A program made the position numbers and the translations under genes. A DNA stretch of 64,000 bases from Paenibacillus sp. E222 (GTDB lineage Bacteria; Bacillota; Bacilli; Paenibacillales; Paenibacillaceae): assembly GCF_013401555.1 (NCBI RefSeq), contig NZ_CP058552.1, forward strand, positions 2,480,001 to 2,544,000, in the 5' to 3' direction. Under the pieces are notes generated by a model. That model searched no databases and was not told the DNA's origin. It worked only from the letters and a program-made list of their open reading frames with translations. Shown here one piece after another: positions 25,090 through 34,523 of the stretch; position 1 is the first letter of the stretch, and every line of letters begins with the position of its first letter.

Positions 25090-25137
25090 AATCGGTACAA
25101 ATTCATGAATCGGTACTGATTTCTCTTTAATTTGTAC
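25090..25137 (+). promoter_or_regulatory. Direct repeats upstream of the importer operon, candidate response-regulator site
   Basis: AATCGGTAC occurs exactly at 25090-25098 and 25108-25116 (18-bp period) and a degenerate copy AATTTGTAC at 25129-25137. The last copy extends to CTTTAATTTGTACC, resembling the repeats upstream of GH85 read on the minus strand. This suggests binding by the adjacent AraC-type response regulator. Confidence 0.45.
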
Positions 25138-25164
25138 CTCGAAATATTAAGTTTATCTTCTTTT

Positions 25165-25178
25165 TGAAAATGCTTTCA
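25165..25178 (+). promoter_or_regulatory. cre-like CcpA site upstream of the importer operon
   Basis: TGAAAATGCTTTCA, one mismatch from the cre consensus and identical to the site upstream of GH85. It lies about 66 bp before the binding-protein start codon. No convincing -35/-10 pair could be chosen around it, so whether it overlaps the promoter is open. Confidence 0.6.
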
Positions 25179-25243
25179 TTCGATAAGGTTAAAGCAGTTA
25201 GTTTGTACAGCTAAAGGGAACACGAAAAGGGAGGATCAAGGAA

Positions 25244-26716
25244 ATGAGTAAACAAAGAAAAAGTTTTTCTCTCGTTCTTGCATTGTTGATGGCGGTTACA
25301 CTCGTTCTTAGCGCCTGTGGAGGAAGCAAGGATGCTTCAGAATCAGGGGAAGCAGGAGAGGCTCCTGTCGAGCTGATCTGGTACACCATTGGTACCCCTC
25401 AGAAAGATGTTAATAAAGTGATGGAAGAAGTCAGCAAGTACACGAAAGAAAAAATCAATGCCACAGTTACAATGAAAATGGTTGACTGGGGTGACTATCC
25501 GCAAAAGATGCAAGTTAACGTAGCATCCGGTGAGCCAATGGACATCCTGTTCACCTCTTCAGGCGGATTCGATTATGTTCAAAATGCTAGAAAGGGCGCA
25601 TTCCTTGAGCTTGATGATTTGCTCCCTAAATATGGTCAGGACCTTATTAAAACGATTGATCCTGCATTCCTGAGCGGTTCGAAAGTAGACGGACACAATT
25701 ACGGTATTCCGGCCAACAAAGAGCTGCCTCAACAAGAGGTATGGCGTTTCAACAAAACGCTGCTTGATAAATACAAAATGGACATCTCCAATATCCGTAC
25801 GTTGGACAGTCTGGAGCCTTTGCTCAAAACGATCAAGGAAAATGAGCCAAGCGTGACTCCATTTGGAATGGATAAAAACTTCGTTCCTTATGTGCCTTAC
25901 GACTACGTCATTCAGAACTTGCCAATGGCAATCAAACTGGATACGACGGATTACAAGATCGTGAACATTCTGGATACTCCGGAAATGAAAGCAGCACTCA
26001 AAACGATGAGCAAATACTACAAAGCTGGTTATGTATCACCAGAGGCAGCAACAACAGGCTCCACCAATGACCTGACCACATCAGGCAACTGGTTCCTGGA
26101 TCGTGCACAGACACAACCGCTCGCGGACAACCAATGGTCAGCAAGCTACGGATATCCGGTAGTTTCCACACCAGCTAGTGACGCGATCATCACCAACACG
26201 TCTGTACAAGGTTCGATCATGGCTATCTCGGCCAACTCTGAATATCCGGAGAAAGCAATGGAGTTCCTGAACCTGTTGAATACAGATCCAGTGCTGCGCA
26301 ATATGGTTGATTCCGGTATTGAGGGCGTTCACTACAAAAAAGTGGATGACACGCACATGGAAAATCTGGCTGAATCCAAGAACTATGATATGCCTTCTTA
26401 CTCCCTCGGTAACAACATGTTGTTGTATCTGAACAACAATGACCCGGATAACAAATGGGATGAGTTCAAGAAATTTAATGCAGAGGGTGTAAATTCCCCA
26501 ATTCTGAGCTTTAACTTTGACTCCAGCAAAGTGTCGTCGGAACTGACAGCAGTGCAGAATGTCAAAGAGCAATACTGGGCCGCATTGATGACAGGTACGC
26601 TGGACCCAGAGAACAATTTGGAGCAAGTGATTGAGAAGTTCAATCAAGCCGGACTTGAAAAAGTGATGGCTGAAGCCCAAACCCAGCTTGATGCCTGGAG
26701 AGCGGCAAATAAGTAA
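25244..26716 (+). CDS. ABC sugar importer, lipoprotein substrate-binding protein
   Basis: A 490-residue binding protein with a lipoprotein signal peptide: KQRK, hydrophobic core, lipobox LSAC with C25 as the lipidated cysteine. The remainder is a two-lobe oligosaccharide-binding fold with a DUF3502-like C-terminal part, the class that includes LipO and the pneumococcal N-glycan receptor NgtS. It would capture oligosaccharides outside the membrane. GGGAGG and AAGGAA precede the start. A strong terminator follows, so this gene should be expressed above the permeases. N-glycan specificity is inferred from the neighbouring GH85, GH38 and GH125 genes. Confidence 0.88.
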   Translation: MSKQRKSFSLVLALLMAVTLVLSACGGSKDASESGEAGEAPVELIWYTIGTPQKDVNKVMEEVSKYTKEKINATVTMKMVDWGDYPQKMQVNVASGEPMDILFTSSGGFDYVQNARKGAFLELDDLLPKYGQDLIKTIDPAFLSGSKVDGHNYGIPANKELPQQEVWRFNKTLLDKYKMDISNIRTLDSLEPLLKTIKENEPSVTPFGMDKNFVPYVPYDYVIQNLPMAIKLDTTDYKIVNILDTPEMKAALKTMSKYYKAGYVSPEAATTGSTNDLTTSGNWFLDRAQTQPLADNQWSASYGYPVVSTPASDAIITNTSVQGSIMAISANSEYPEKAMEFLNLLNTDPVLRNMVDSGIEGVHYKKVDDTHMENLAESKNYDMPSYSLGNNMLLYLNNNDPDNKWDEFKKFNAEGVNSPILSFNFDSSKVSSELTAVQNVKEQYWAALMTGTLDPENNLEQVIEKFNQAGLEKVMAEAQTQLDAWRAANK

Positions 26717-26727
26717 GGGTAAATTCA

Positions 26728-26765
26728 GGGATCGGGCCGCTGCTTGTTGCGCCCGATCCTTTTTC
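26728..26765 (+). terminator. Intra-operon terminator after the binding-protein gene
   Basis: GGATCGGGC (26729-26737) pairs perfectly with GCCCGATCC (26751-26759), followed by TTTTTC. Partial read-through would give the usual excess of binding protein over permeases. Confidence 0.8.
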
Positions 26766-26791
26766 ATTCAAGCCTGAAGGAGGATCTCCAT

Positions 26792-27721
26792 ATGACCGCA
26801 TTTTTGAAAAATCTGATTAGAAACCGAGTCATGCTGTTCATGGTGCTGCCAGGCGCCATCTGGTTCTTCTTCTTCTCCTACTTGCCATTGGTGGGTACAG
26901 TAGCCGCATTCAAACAATATCGTTTCAGCCGCGAAGGCTTCTGGGCCAGTCTGATGAAGAGCGAATGGGTGGGTTGGGATAACTTTAAATTCCTGTTCAG
27001 CACCAACGATGCTTGGCTCATTACTCGAAACACGCTTTTTTATAACCTTGCGATTATATTTCTGGGGCTGGTATTCGCTGTAGGTTTGGCGATTCTGCTC
27101 TCGGAGCTGGTCAATAAACGATTGGCCAAATTGTATCAAACAGGTATGTTCCTGCCGTATTTCCTCTCCTGGGTTATTGTCGGTTACTTCGCGTTCAGCT
27201 TCCTGAGCATGGACCGGGGGATGTTGAACCAGATTATTGGGTGGTTCGGTGTGGAACCGATTCAGTGGTATTCGGAAGCGAAGTATTGGCCGTATATCCT
27301 GGTGTTCGTAGCTCTGTGGAAAACGATCGGGTACAACAGCATTGTCTATCTCGCTTCCATTCTGGGGATTGATCGGTCGCTGTATGAGGCAGCCATGATC
27401 GATGGAGCCAATAAGTGGCAGCAGATTCGCAACATTACGATTCCTTTGCTCTCACCGATCATTATTATTATGACGTTACTGGCTGTGGGTCGCATCTTCT
27501 ATGCCGACTTCGGTCTCTTCTATCAGGTTCCAAGGGATTCGGGTACGTTGTATGCCGTTACCAATGTTATTGATACGTATGTGTATCGTGGCTTGAAAAC
27601 AAGTGGTGAGATTGGCATGAGTACCGCTGCCGGATTGTATCAATCCGTTGTAGGCTTTGTGCTCGTTATCATTTCCAACTACGTAGTACGCAAAATCGAT
27701 AAAGATAGCAGCCTATTCTAG
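26792..27721 (+). CDS. ABC sugar importer permease (LplB-like)
   Basis: A 309-residue inner-membrane permease with about six transmembrane helices. The ATPase-contacting EAA loop reads EAAMIDGANKWQQ near residue 200. AAGGAGG eight bases before ATG 26792 sets the start. It follows the binding-protein gene after its terminator and is followed after 24 bp by the second permease. No ATP-binding subunit gene is nearby, so a shared MsmX-type ATPase from elsewhere must energise it. Confidence 0.92.
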   Translation: MTAFLKNLIRNRVMLFMVLPGAIWFFFFSYLPLVGTVAAFKQYRFSREGFWASLMKSEWVGWDNFKFLFSTNDAWLITRNTLFYNLAIIFLGLVFAVGLAILLSELVNKRLAKLYQTGMFLPYFLSWVIVGYFAFSFLSMDRGMLNQIIGWFGVEPIQWYSEAKYWPYILVFVALWKTIGYNSIVYLASILGIDRSLYEAAMIDGANKWQQIRNITIPLLSPIIIIMTLLAVGRIFYADFGLFYQVPRDSGTLYAVTNVIDTYVYRGLKTSGEIGMSTAAGLYQSVVGFVLVIISNYVVRKIDKDSSLF

Positions 27722-27745
27722 GATAAGAGAAAGGAGTGAACCACT

Positions 27746-28660
27746 GTGGCTCAAATCGTAAAAAAACGCGACTTCTATCATGTATCCAATGGCTGGAATG
27801 TCATTATGAATATTTTGGCCGGACTATTCGCTTTAATCTGTGTATTTCCTTTCGTGTTTGTAGTGATCATCTCGTTCACGGACGAGAAAGCACTGGCCCG
27901 TGACGGGTATCGACTGATTCCGAAGGAATGGAGTCTCGCAGCCTATCAGTTTGTGTGGCAGAGTGGAGACACGCTGCTGCGTGCTTATGGGGTAACCATT
28001 CTCGTGACGGTGCTGGGTACCATCATCAGTCTGATTCTAATGTCGCTGTATGCTTATGCAATTTCCCGCAAGAGTTTCCGTTATCGGAGATTTTTCTCCA
28101 TATTTGCCATTCTGACCATGTTGTTCAACGGCGGGATGATTCCGACCTATATGGTCGTATCCCAACTTCTTCATTTAAAAGATAGCATATGGGCACTGGT
28201 TCTGCCGCTTGCAATGAATGCCTTCTATATCATGATCCTGCGTACGTTCTATTCAACCAGTGTGCCGGATGCAGTCATTGAATCCGCGAAAATTGATGGA
28301 GCCGGAGAATTCTATACGTTTATGAAAATTGTCATTCCATTATCGCTGCCAGGGCTTGCGACAATCGGATTGTTCAGTACGCTCGGTTATTGGAACGATT
28401 GGTTCAATGCACTGTTATATATCGATAATCCCAACCTCGTACCGCTGCAATCGATGCTGATGCGGATCGAGTCCAGCATCCAGTTCATCCAGCAGAACTC
28501 GGCGAACAGCTCGATGAGTCTGGCGGCGATGCAATCCATCCCGCAGGATACTTCACGGATGGCCATGGTGGTTCTCGCCACGTTGCCGATTATTTTCGCA
28601 TATCCGTTCTTCCAGCGTTACTTTGTACAAGGTCTGACGGTCGGAGCTGTCAAAGAGTAA
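27746..28660 (+). CDS. ABC sugar importer permease (LplC/CUT1-like)
   Basis: A 304-residue permease with six predicted transmembrane helices and the EAA loop variant ESAKIDGAGEFYT near residue 180, ending in the CUT1-type terminal segment KRYF-like QRYFVQGLTVGAVKE. The start is a GTG with AAAGGAG nine bases upstream. It pairs with the preceding permease. The genes downstream encode cytoplasmic glycosidases, indicating intact import of oligosaccharides before breakdown. Confidence 0.92.
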   Translation: MAQIVKKRDFYHVSNGWNVIMNILAGLFALICVFPFVFVVIISFTDEKALARDGYRLIPKEWSLAAYQFVWQSGDTLLRAYGVTILVTVLGTIISLILMSLYAYAISRKSFRYRRFFSIFAILTMLFNGGMIPTYMVVSQLLHLKDSIWALVLPLAMNAFYIMILRTFYSTSVPDAVIESAKIDGAGEFYTFMKIVIPLSLPGLATIGLFSTLGYWNDWFNALLYIDNPNLVPLQSMLMRIESSIQFIQQNSANSSMSLAAMQSIPQDTSRMAMVVLATLPIIFAYPFFQRYFVQGLTVGAVKE

Positions 28661-28694
28661 CCGAATCACTTCTATAGGGTGGAGGCGTTGAAGG

Positions 28695-31043
28695 ATGATG
28701 ATATATAAGGACAAAAGCAAATCCGTAGAAGAGCGAGTAGAACATCTGCTGAGCTTAATGACGACGGAAGAAAAGGCGGGTCAGCTCATCCAGCCTTTTG
28801 GTTGGCAGACATATACGAATGATCAGGGGAACATTACGCTGAATGAATCCTTTAAGCAGCAGGTGGAAAACGGGGGCGTAGGCTCCCTGTACGGTGCACT
28901 TCGTGCAGATCCATGGACGGGTGTTACGCTTGAAAATGGACTGTCTGCCAGAGAAGGGGCAGAAGCAGTAAACCTTATTCAGCGTCATGCTGTAGAGCAG
29001 TCCAGACTGGGGATTCCCATTCTGATCGGAGAGGAATGCTCGCACGGACATATGGCGATTGATGGTACGGTCTATCCGGTTCCCCTGCTCTTGGGAAGTA
29101 CCTGGAATGTGGATCTGTACCGTGACATGTGCCGGGCGGTCGCTCGCGAGACGCGTGCTCAAGGTGGTGCGGTAACGTATTCTCCGGTGCTGGATGTTGT
29201 ACGTGATCCACGCTGGGGGCGTACCGAGGAATGCTTTGGCGAAGACCCGTATCTTATTGGTGAGCTAGCTGTTGCTTCCGTGCAAGGACTTCAGGGCGAG
29301 CGTTTGGACCAAGAGGAAGCGGTAGCGGCTACACTGAAACACTTTGTCGGTTATGGCAGCTCGGAAGGTGGACGCAATGCGGGACCGGTGCATATGGGCT
29401 GGCGTGAGCTGCTGGAAGTAGATCTGTATCCGTTCCGCAAAGCTGTTGAAGCAGGCGCTCAATCCATTATGCCGGCTTATAACGAAATCGACGGTATCCC
29501 GTGTACGGTTAATACGGAGCTGCTGGATGACGTTCTGCGAAAAGATTGGGGCTTTGACGGTCTGGTGATTACGGACTGCGGTGCCATCAACATGCTCGCA
29601 AGTGGGCATGATGTGGCGTCAGATGGATTGGAAGCATCCGTACAGGCCATTCAGGCAGGTATTGATATGGAAATGTCCGGTGAGATGTTTGGACAATATC
29701 TGGTGCAAGCGATCTCGGAAGGCAAACTTGAAATGCATGTACTGGATCAGGCTGTCCGCCGTGTGCTGGCACTGAAATTCAAGCTGGGATTATTCGAGCA
29801 GCCTTATGTGGATGCCGATCGAGCGGCAGAAGTCATTGGCAGTGAAGAACATATTCAACTGGCACGCCAATTGGCTGCAGAAGGTGTGGTCTTGCTCAAA
29901 AATGAAGCTGCAACGTTACCTCTGTCGACGGCAACAGCGGGCCGAATTGCTGTTATTGGTCCTAATGCAGACCAAGCCTACAACCAGTTGGGCGATTATA
30001 CTTCCCCCCAACCGAAGTCCAAAGTGGCTACGGTGCTGGATGGCATCCGCAGTAAGCTTGCTATAAGTGAGAGTGGGCAAGAAGAGGAGGACTCAGATGG
30101 ACATTCGAATGCTGGTGATCAGGTGCTCTATGCACCGGGATGTCGCATCAAGGGTGATTCAAGAGAAGGGTTCGAGCACGCAATAGAAACTGCACGTCAG
30201 GCCGATACGGTCATCATGGTCGTTGGCGGCTCGAGTGCCCGTGATTTTGGTGAAGGAACGATCGATCTGAAGACAGGTGCTTCAAATGTGTCCGATAACT
30301 CATGGAATGATATGGAGTGTGGAGAAGGCATTGACCGCATGACGCTTGGGCTTGCAGGAGTCCAGCTGGAGCTGATTCAAGAGATTCACAAGCTTGGCAA
30401 AACACTTGTCATTGTTTATATCAACGGTCGCCCGATCACCGAGCCTTGGGTGGATGAACATGCCGATGCCATTCTGGAAGCATGGTACCCAGGCCAAGAG
30501 GGTGGGCATGCCATTGCGGACATCTTGTTCGGTGAAGTGAATCCGTCCGGCAAACTGACGATATCTATTCCGAAGCATGTGGGTCAATTACCGATCTACT
30601 ACAATGGCAAACGTTCACGCGGCAAGCGTTATTTGGAAGAGGATCTGGAGCCTCGTTATCCATTCGGATATGGACTTAGCTATACTACTTTTGATTACAG
30701 TGAGCCGAAGCTAAGTACAGAATCGATGACGGCCGACGAGACTGTCACCGTATCAGTGGAAGTCACCAATACGGGTTCTTGCAGAGGTGCAGAAGTCATT
30801 CAGATGTATGTATCTGACGTGGTCAGCCGTGTAGCACGCCCAGCCAAAGAACTGAAGGGGTTTGAAAAAGTGATTTTGGAACCTGGAGAGACGAAGACGG
30901 TAGCCTTCCATATTGGAGCGGAGCAGCTGCAATATATTGGTCGTGATCTCACGCCTGTCGTTGAACCAGGACAATTCCATATTCATATCGGAAGACATGT
31001 GAACGATACGCAGTTCGCCGAGCTGACGGTAGAGGAGGCGTAA
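28695..31043 (+). CDS. Cytoplasmic GH3 family beta-glycosidase
   Basis: A 782-residue GH3 enzyme without signal peptide. The N-terminal barrel carries KHFVGYG and the nucleophile D294 in GLVITDCGA. The alpha/beta sandwich follows (AIGPNADQAYNQLGDYTS-like region), and a fibronectin III-like domain closes the protein (ALEVTNTGSCRGAEVIQ-like end). The pattern is that of beta-glucosidase/beta-xylosidase GH3 members, not of NagZ-type beta-N-acetylglucosaminidases. Its role in N-glycan use is uncertain: it may remove a beta-linked sugar from the imported glycan or the final core disaccharide. Two adjacent ATG codons are possible starts. The next gene starts four bases after its stop. Confidence 0.88.
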   Translation: MMIYKDKSKSVEERVEHLLSLMTTEEKAGQLIQPFGWQTYTNDQGNITLNESFKQQVENGGVGSLYGALRADPWTGVTLENGLSAREGAEAVNLIQRHAVEQSRLGIPILIGEECSHGHMAIDGTVYPVPLLLGSTWNVDLYRDMCRAVARETRAQGGAVTYSPVLDVVRDPRWGRTEECFGEDPYLIGELAVASVQGLQGERLDQEEAVAATLKHFVGYGSSEGGRNAGPVHMGWRELLEVDLYPFRKAVEAGAQSIMPAYNEIDGIPCTVNTELLDDVLRKDWGFDGLVITDCGAINMLASGHDVASDGLEASVQAIQAGIDMEMSGEMFGQYLVQAISEGKLEMHVLDQAVRRVLALKFKLGLFEQPYVDADRAAEVIGSEEHIQLARQLAAEGVVLLKNEAATLPLSTATAGRIAVIGPNADQAYNQLGDYTSPQPKSKVATVLDGIRSKLAISESGQEEEDSDGHSNAGDQVLYAPGCRIKGDSREGFEHAIETARQADTVIMVVGGSSARDFGEGTIDLKTGASNVSDNSWNDMECGEGIDRMTLGLAGVQLELIQEIHKLGKTLVIVYINGRPITEPWVDEHADAILEAWYPGQEGGHAIADILFGEVNPSGKLTISIPKHVGQLPIYYNGKRSRGKRYLEEDLEPRYPFGYGLSYTTFDYSEPKLSTESMTADETVTVSVEVTNTGSCRGAEVIQMYVSDVVSRVARPAKELKGFEKVILEPGETKTVAFHIGAEQLQYIGRDLTPVVEPGQFHIHIGRHVNDTQFAELTVEEA

Positions 31044-31047
31044 GGAA

Positions 31048-34000
31048 ATGGAACGCATCAGACGATTTATTCGCGAGTTGTCCGAACGTCAGTGGTTGGA
31101 GCAAATGGAGCTGCGCAGCTGGGACATCAGCCGCGCTTATTATAAAGTACCAGGACAATACGAGGATCAGAAGGCTTATCCAGAAGGGGAGGGATTGAAT
31201 CGTTTCCCGAGTGATCAGGGAACGACTTATTTCTTCCGTACACGGCTGGATGTACCTGCCTCCTGGCAGAAAGAACCTTACGGACTTGTATTTGAATCCG
31301 GTGGGGAAGGCTTGCTTCGGGTGAATGGACATTCCTATCAGGGGCTGGATCGTAATCATACGTATGTCACACTCGACCCTTCCCGAATAGGGGCTCAGCC
31401 TGAACTTGAGATTGAGTTATTCGATCCGGTACCCGAACCTGTTGATCCATTGAATCAACAGGCGGTTATTCAGCCGCCGATTACATCGATCAGAAGTTTG
31501 CTGGTGCGACCGAATGAACCTGTTCGCAGTCTGATGTACACGGTCACCATTGTGCGTGATTCCGCGGTGCTGCTGCCGGAAAGTGATTTTCGCCGGGTGC
31601 GCCTGCTGGAAGCGATCTATCGGGCGATGGATCAATTTGTAGGCCTGGCAGAAGAGGCTGTCAAGCAGGGGAATGACATCCACAGTATCGAAGATAGATT
31701 GATCCATGAAGTGCGGGAGATTGGTGGAAACGCCGAAGGCTTGGAGCATATGGTGGGGCAATCGCACATCGATATTGCCTGGTTGTGGCCTGTACGTGAG
31801 ACGGTGCGCAAGACCAGTCGTACATTCTCCACGGTGGATGCACTCATGAATGAATATCCGGATTATGTTTATTCCCAGAGCCAGCCTTTGCTGTACGCTT
31901 TTCTGAAGGAGCATGATCCCGAGCTGTATGAACGGGTGAAGAAACGCATTGCGGAAGGACGCTGGGAACTAGTTGGCGGGATGTGGGTTGAGCCGGATCT
32001 GAACATTCCGAGCGGGGAATCCCTGATTCGTCAGATGTTATATGGTCAGCGCTTCTATATGGAGGAGTTCGGCAAAACATCACAGATTGAATGGCTGCCA
32101 GATACATTTGGTTATTGTGCTTCCCTGCCTCAGATCCTGAAGCATGGCAATGTGGAGTACTTCATGACGACCAAGCTCGGATGGAATGATACGAACGTAT
32201 TTCCATATGATCTGTTCCACTGGGTAGGCATTGATGGCACGTCCATCCTGTCTTATCTCAATCATGGTGTTAACGAGCATACCTTGCCGAAGGATATTCA
32301 TGATCATTGGCAGTCATACCGTGAGAAGGCGGCGCATCCTGAGCATATGCTTCTGTACGGGCATGGCGATGGTGGCGGCGGCGTGACGCGAGAGATGTTG
32401 GAGTACGTGGACCGTTCCGAGTTGATGGTGGGCCAACCGAAGAATGGTTATAGTACCGCCGGAGCCTTTTTTGACGGAATCGAGAAGGCGCAGCCTGATC
32501 TTCCGAAGTGGCATGGCGACTTGTATCTGGAACTTCACCGGGGTACCTATACGACCCATGGCCGCAATAAGCGCAACAATCGGAAGGCTGAGGTGCTTTA
32601 TCGCGAAGCGGAGCTCTGGAACACACTTGCCCTACCGGATATGGAGCCGCAGCAGGATGCTGAAGTACGTTCGGCGCTGCATGATGGATGGAAGCTGATT
32701 TTGCTGAATCAATTCCATGATATTATCCCTGGTTCGGCCATAACGGAATCCTATGTAACGTCGGATGAGGAGTATATTCGGGTATTCGAATTGGGTAGAG
32801 AAGGACTGAATCAAGGTGTTGCTGCATTAACGAGGGGAATTAATACGCAGGGGCCAGAGGGTTCTGTTCCTTATGTTGTGTTCAACAGCCTTGGCTGGAA
32901 TCGAAGTGAAGTCGTTCAACTTCATATGCACGATGGATTGGATCGCTACGTCATTGATGAAGAAGGTCAGCGTTTGCGCATGGATCGGGAAGATGGCGAA
33001 ATTTCGGTTCTGGTGACGGATATTCCAGCCTTTGGTCATAAGACGATTTGGCTCGTACCGGAAAATGCAAAAGAAACAAATGTACGGGAAATGGCGAGCA
33101 TTGCTGGGCAAAAGAACTTTACAGATACATGGGAAACCGAGTATTACCAAGTTCAGTTTAACGAGCTTGGCGAGATATCCCGCTTGTGGGACAAGACAGC
33201 AGAACGCGAGATTCTGAAGCCAGGTGAACGCGGCAATCAATTTCACTTTTTCCATGACCGTCCGACGCTCTGGGATGCCTGGGATATCGACAGCCGTTAT
33301 GAGGCTCAGGTTGCTGGAGAAGTGGAGCTCTTGGAGAAAAAACTGGTTTTGGCAGGTACTACGAAGGACGTACTTCGTTTTCAGTGGAAGCTTCATCAGT
33401 CTGTGATTACACAGGATATGGTGTTCTATCATGACAATCGACGGATCGATTTCAAAACCCATGTAAGCTGGAATGAAGATCATAAATTGCTCAAAGTGGG
33501 CTTCCCGATCGATATAGTGACTTCCAAAGCAACCTATGAAATTCCATTTGGTGCATTGGAGCGTCCAACTCATCGCAACACGAGTTGGGAGCAGGCTCAG
33601 TATGAAGTGTGCGGACACCGCTTCGCAGATGTCGCCGAGCACGGATATGGCGTCAGTCTACTTAATGATTGCAAATATGGATACGACGTACAAGGAAGCA
33701 CGATTCGCCTTTCCTTGTTGCGTGCACCGAGATGGCCTGACCGGACTGCGGATATTGGAGAACATGATTTCACCTATTCCCTGTATCCACATGAAGGCGA
33801 CTGGAGAAGTGCACATACGGTACGTCAGGCAGCCGAATTGAACCATGAAGTGCCTGTGCATCAAGTGGAGCAAATGCAACAGCCGCAGCAAGTGCAACCG
33901 ATGAAACAGGTGCAGCAGAGTCAGAGCAAAGGGGCTGAAGTCGAACCAACAGTAACTGTGGCATACTCACGCCCAGCAAGTGGCTCATGGATTAATTTCG

Positions 34001-34239
34001 ACAGCCAACATGTCATTCTGGACACGGTCAAACCGGCAGAGGATGGACACGGCACCGTACTTCGTTTCTATGAGTCATCAGGCAAACGCGAAAGCATCAC
34101 ATTACAATGGCCGCATGCCTTTGAGCAAGCATATCACTCCAACGCTCTGGAAGAACCGATCAAACCACTGGCCCATACCAAAGGCCAGATTACATTATCT
34201 TTTAAACCTTACGAAATACAAACCGTGCTACTGCGGTAA
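31048..34239 (+). CDS. Alpha-mannosidase, GH38 (large, class II-like)
   Basis: A 1063-residue cytoplasmic alpha-mannosidase. The N-terminal beta-sandwich (residues 1-240) precedes the catalytic domain, with the zinc-site motif GQSHIDIAWLWP, the nucleophile D352 in WLPDTFGYC, and GHGDGGGG. A middle helical region and C-terminal beta domains follow. Near residues 938-962 there is a glutamine-rich linker (HQVEQMQQPQQVQ and PMKQVQQSQS), unusual inside a bacterial glycosidase. It would trim alpha-1,2/1,3/1,6 mannose from imported oligosaccharides. The start ATG lies four bases after the GH3 stop, and its SD is within the end of GH3, indicating coupling. A 284-bp gap with repeat copy C follows. Confidence 0.92.
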   Translation: MERIRRFIRELSERQWLEQMELRSWDISRAYYKVPGQYEDQKAYPEGEGLNRFPSDQGTTYFFRTRLDVPASWQKEPYGLVFESGGEGLLRVNGHSYQGLDRNHTYVTLDPSRIGAQPELEIELFDPVPEPVDPLNQQAVIQPPITSIRSLLVRPNEPVRSLMYTVTIVRDSAVLLPESDFRRVRLLEAIYRAMDQFVGLAEEAVKQGNDIHSIEDRLIHEVREIGGNAEGLEHMVGQSHIDIAWLWPVRETVRKTSRTFSTVDALMNEYPDYVYSQSQPLLYAFLKEHDPELYERVKKRIAEGRWELVGGMWVEPDLNIPSGESLIRQMLYGQRFYMEEFGKTSQIEWLPDTFGYCASLPQILKHGNVEYFMTTKLGWNDTNVFPYDLFHWVGIDGTSILSYLNHGVNEHTLPKDIHDHWQSYREKAAHPEHMLLYGHGDGGGGVTREMLEYVDRSELMVGQPKNGYSTAGAFFDGIEKAQPDLPKWHGDLYLELHRGTYTTHGRNKRNNRKAEVLYREAELWNTLALPDMEPQQDAEVRSALHDGWKLILLNQFHDIIPGSAITESYVTSDEEYIRVFELGREGLNQGVAALTRGINTQGPEGSVPYVVFNSLGWNRSEVVQLHMHDGLDRYVIDEEGQRLRMDREDGEISVLVTDIPAFGHKTIWLVPENAKETNVREMASIAGQKNFTDTWETEYYQVQFNELGEISRLWDKTAEREILKPGERGNQFHFFHDRPTLWDAWDIDSRYEAQVAGEVELLEKKLVLAGTTKDVLRFQWKLHQSVITQDMVFYHDNRRIDFKTHVSWNEDHKLLKVGFPIDIVTSKATYEIPFGALERPTHRNTSWEQAQYEVCGHRFADVAEHGYGVSLLNDCKYGYDVQGSTIRLSLLRAPRWPDRTADIGEHDFTYSLYPHEGDWRSAHTVRQAAELNHEVPVHQVEQMQQPQQVQPMKQVQQSQSKGAEVEPTVTVAYSRPASGSWINFDSQHVILDTVKPAEDGHGTVLRFYESSGKRESITLQWPHAFEQAYHSNALEEPIKPLAHTKGQITLSFKPYEIQTVLLR

Positions 34240-34271
34240 ACCTTTTTGAAATATTTTGAGCTATATAGGAG

Positions 34272-34475
34272 TAAACGTATTTACACGATAGAGGGCAGAA
34301 AGAATTCGAAGAAGCGAAGCGTTCGCCTCAAAAGCTTTCTGAAAGAAAGCTACATCGGAAGCATACGCTATCCCCGGATTTTACCCTTTAGAAAAGGGAA
34401 TCAAAAAATCTGGGGATAACAGCGATCGGAGGATATTTCTGACCGCGCAGTGGTCCCGTGTAAATTTTTTGTTTC
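34272..34475 (+). repeat. Long palindromic intergenic element, copy C (long form), inside the glycan operon
   Basis: Core TTATCCCC-type arms (TATCCCCGGATTTT with AAAATCTGGGGATA) flank the apical stem CCCTTT-AGA-AAAGGG. The long form carries an added block, AGCTTTCTGAAAGAAAGCT, that makes its own hairpin, then CATCGGAAGCATACGCT. Ends are TATTTACAC and GTGTAAAT. It separates the first GH38 gene from GH125 and ends about 49 bp before the GH125 start. Confidence 0.8.
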
Positions 34476-34523
34476 ATCCTCAATAGCTACACCATTCAAT
34501 TTGTTTAAGGAGTGCACTCATTC

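Noticed and set aside
32827..33642. 271-codon minus-strand frame inside the first GH38
   Set aside because: Lies opposite a conserved catalytic protein, with no SD and no recognisable product.
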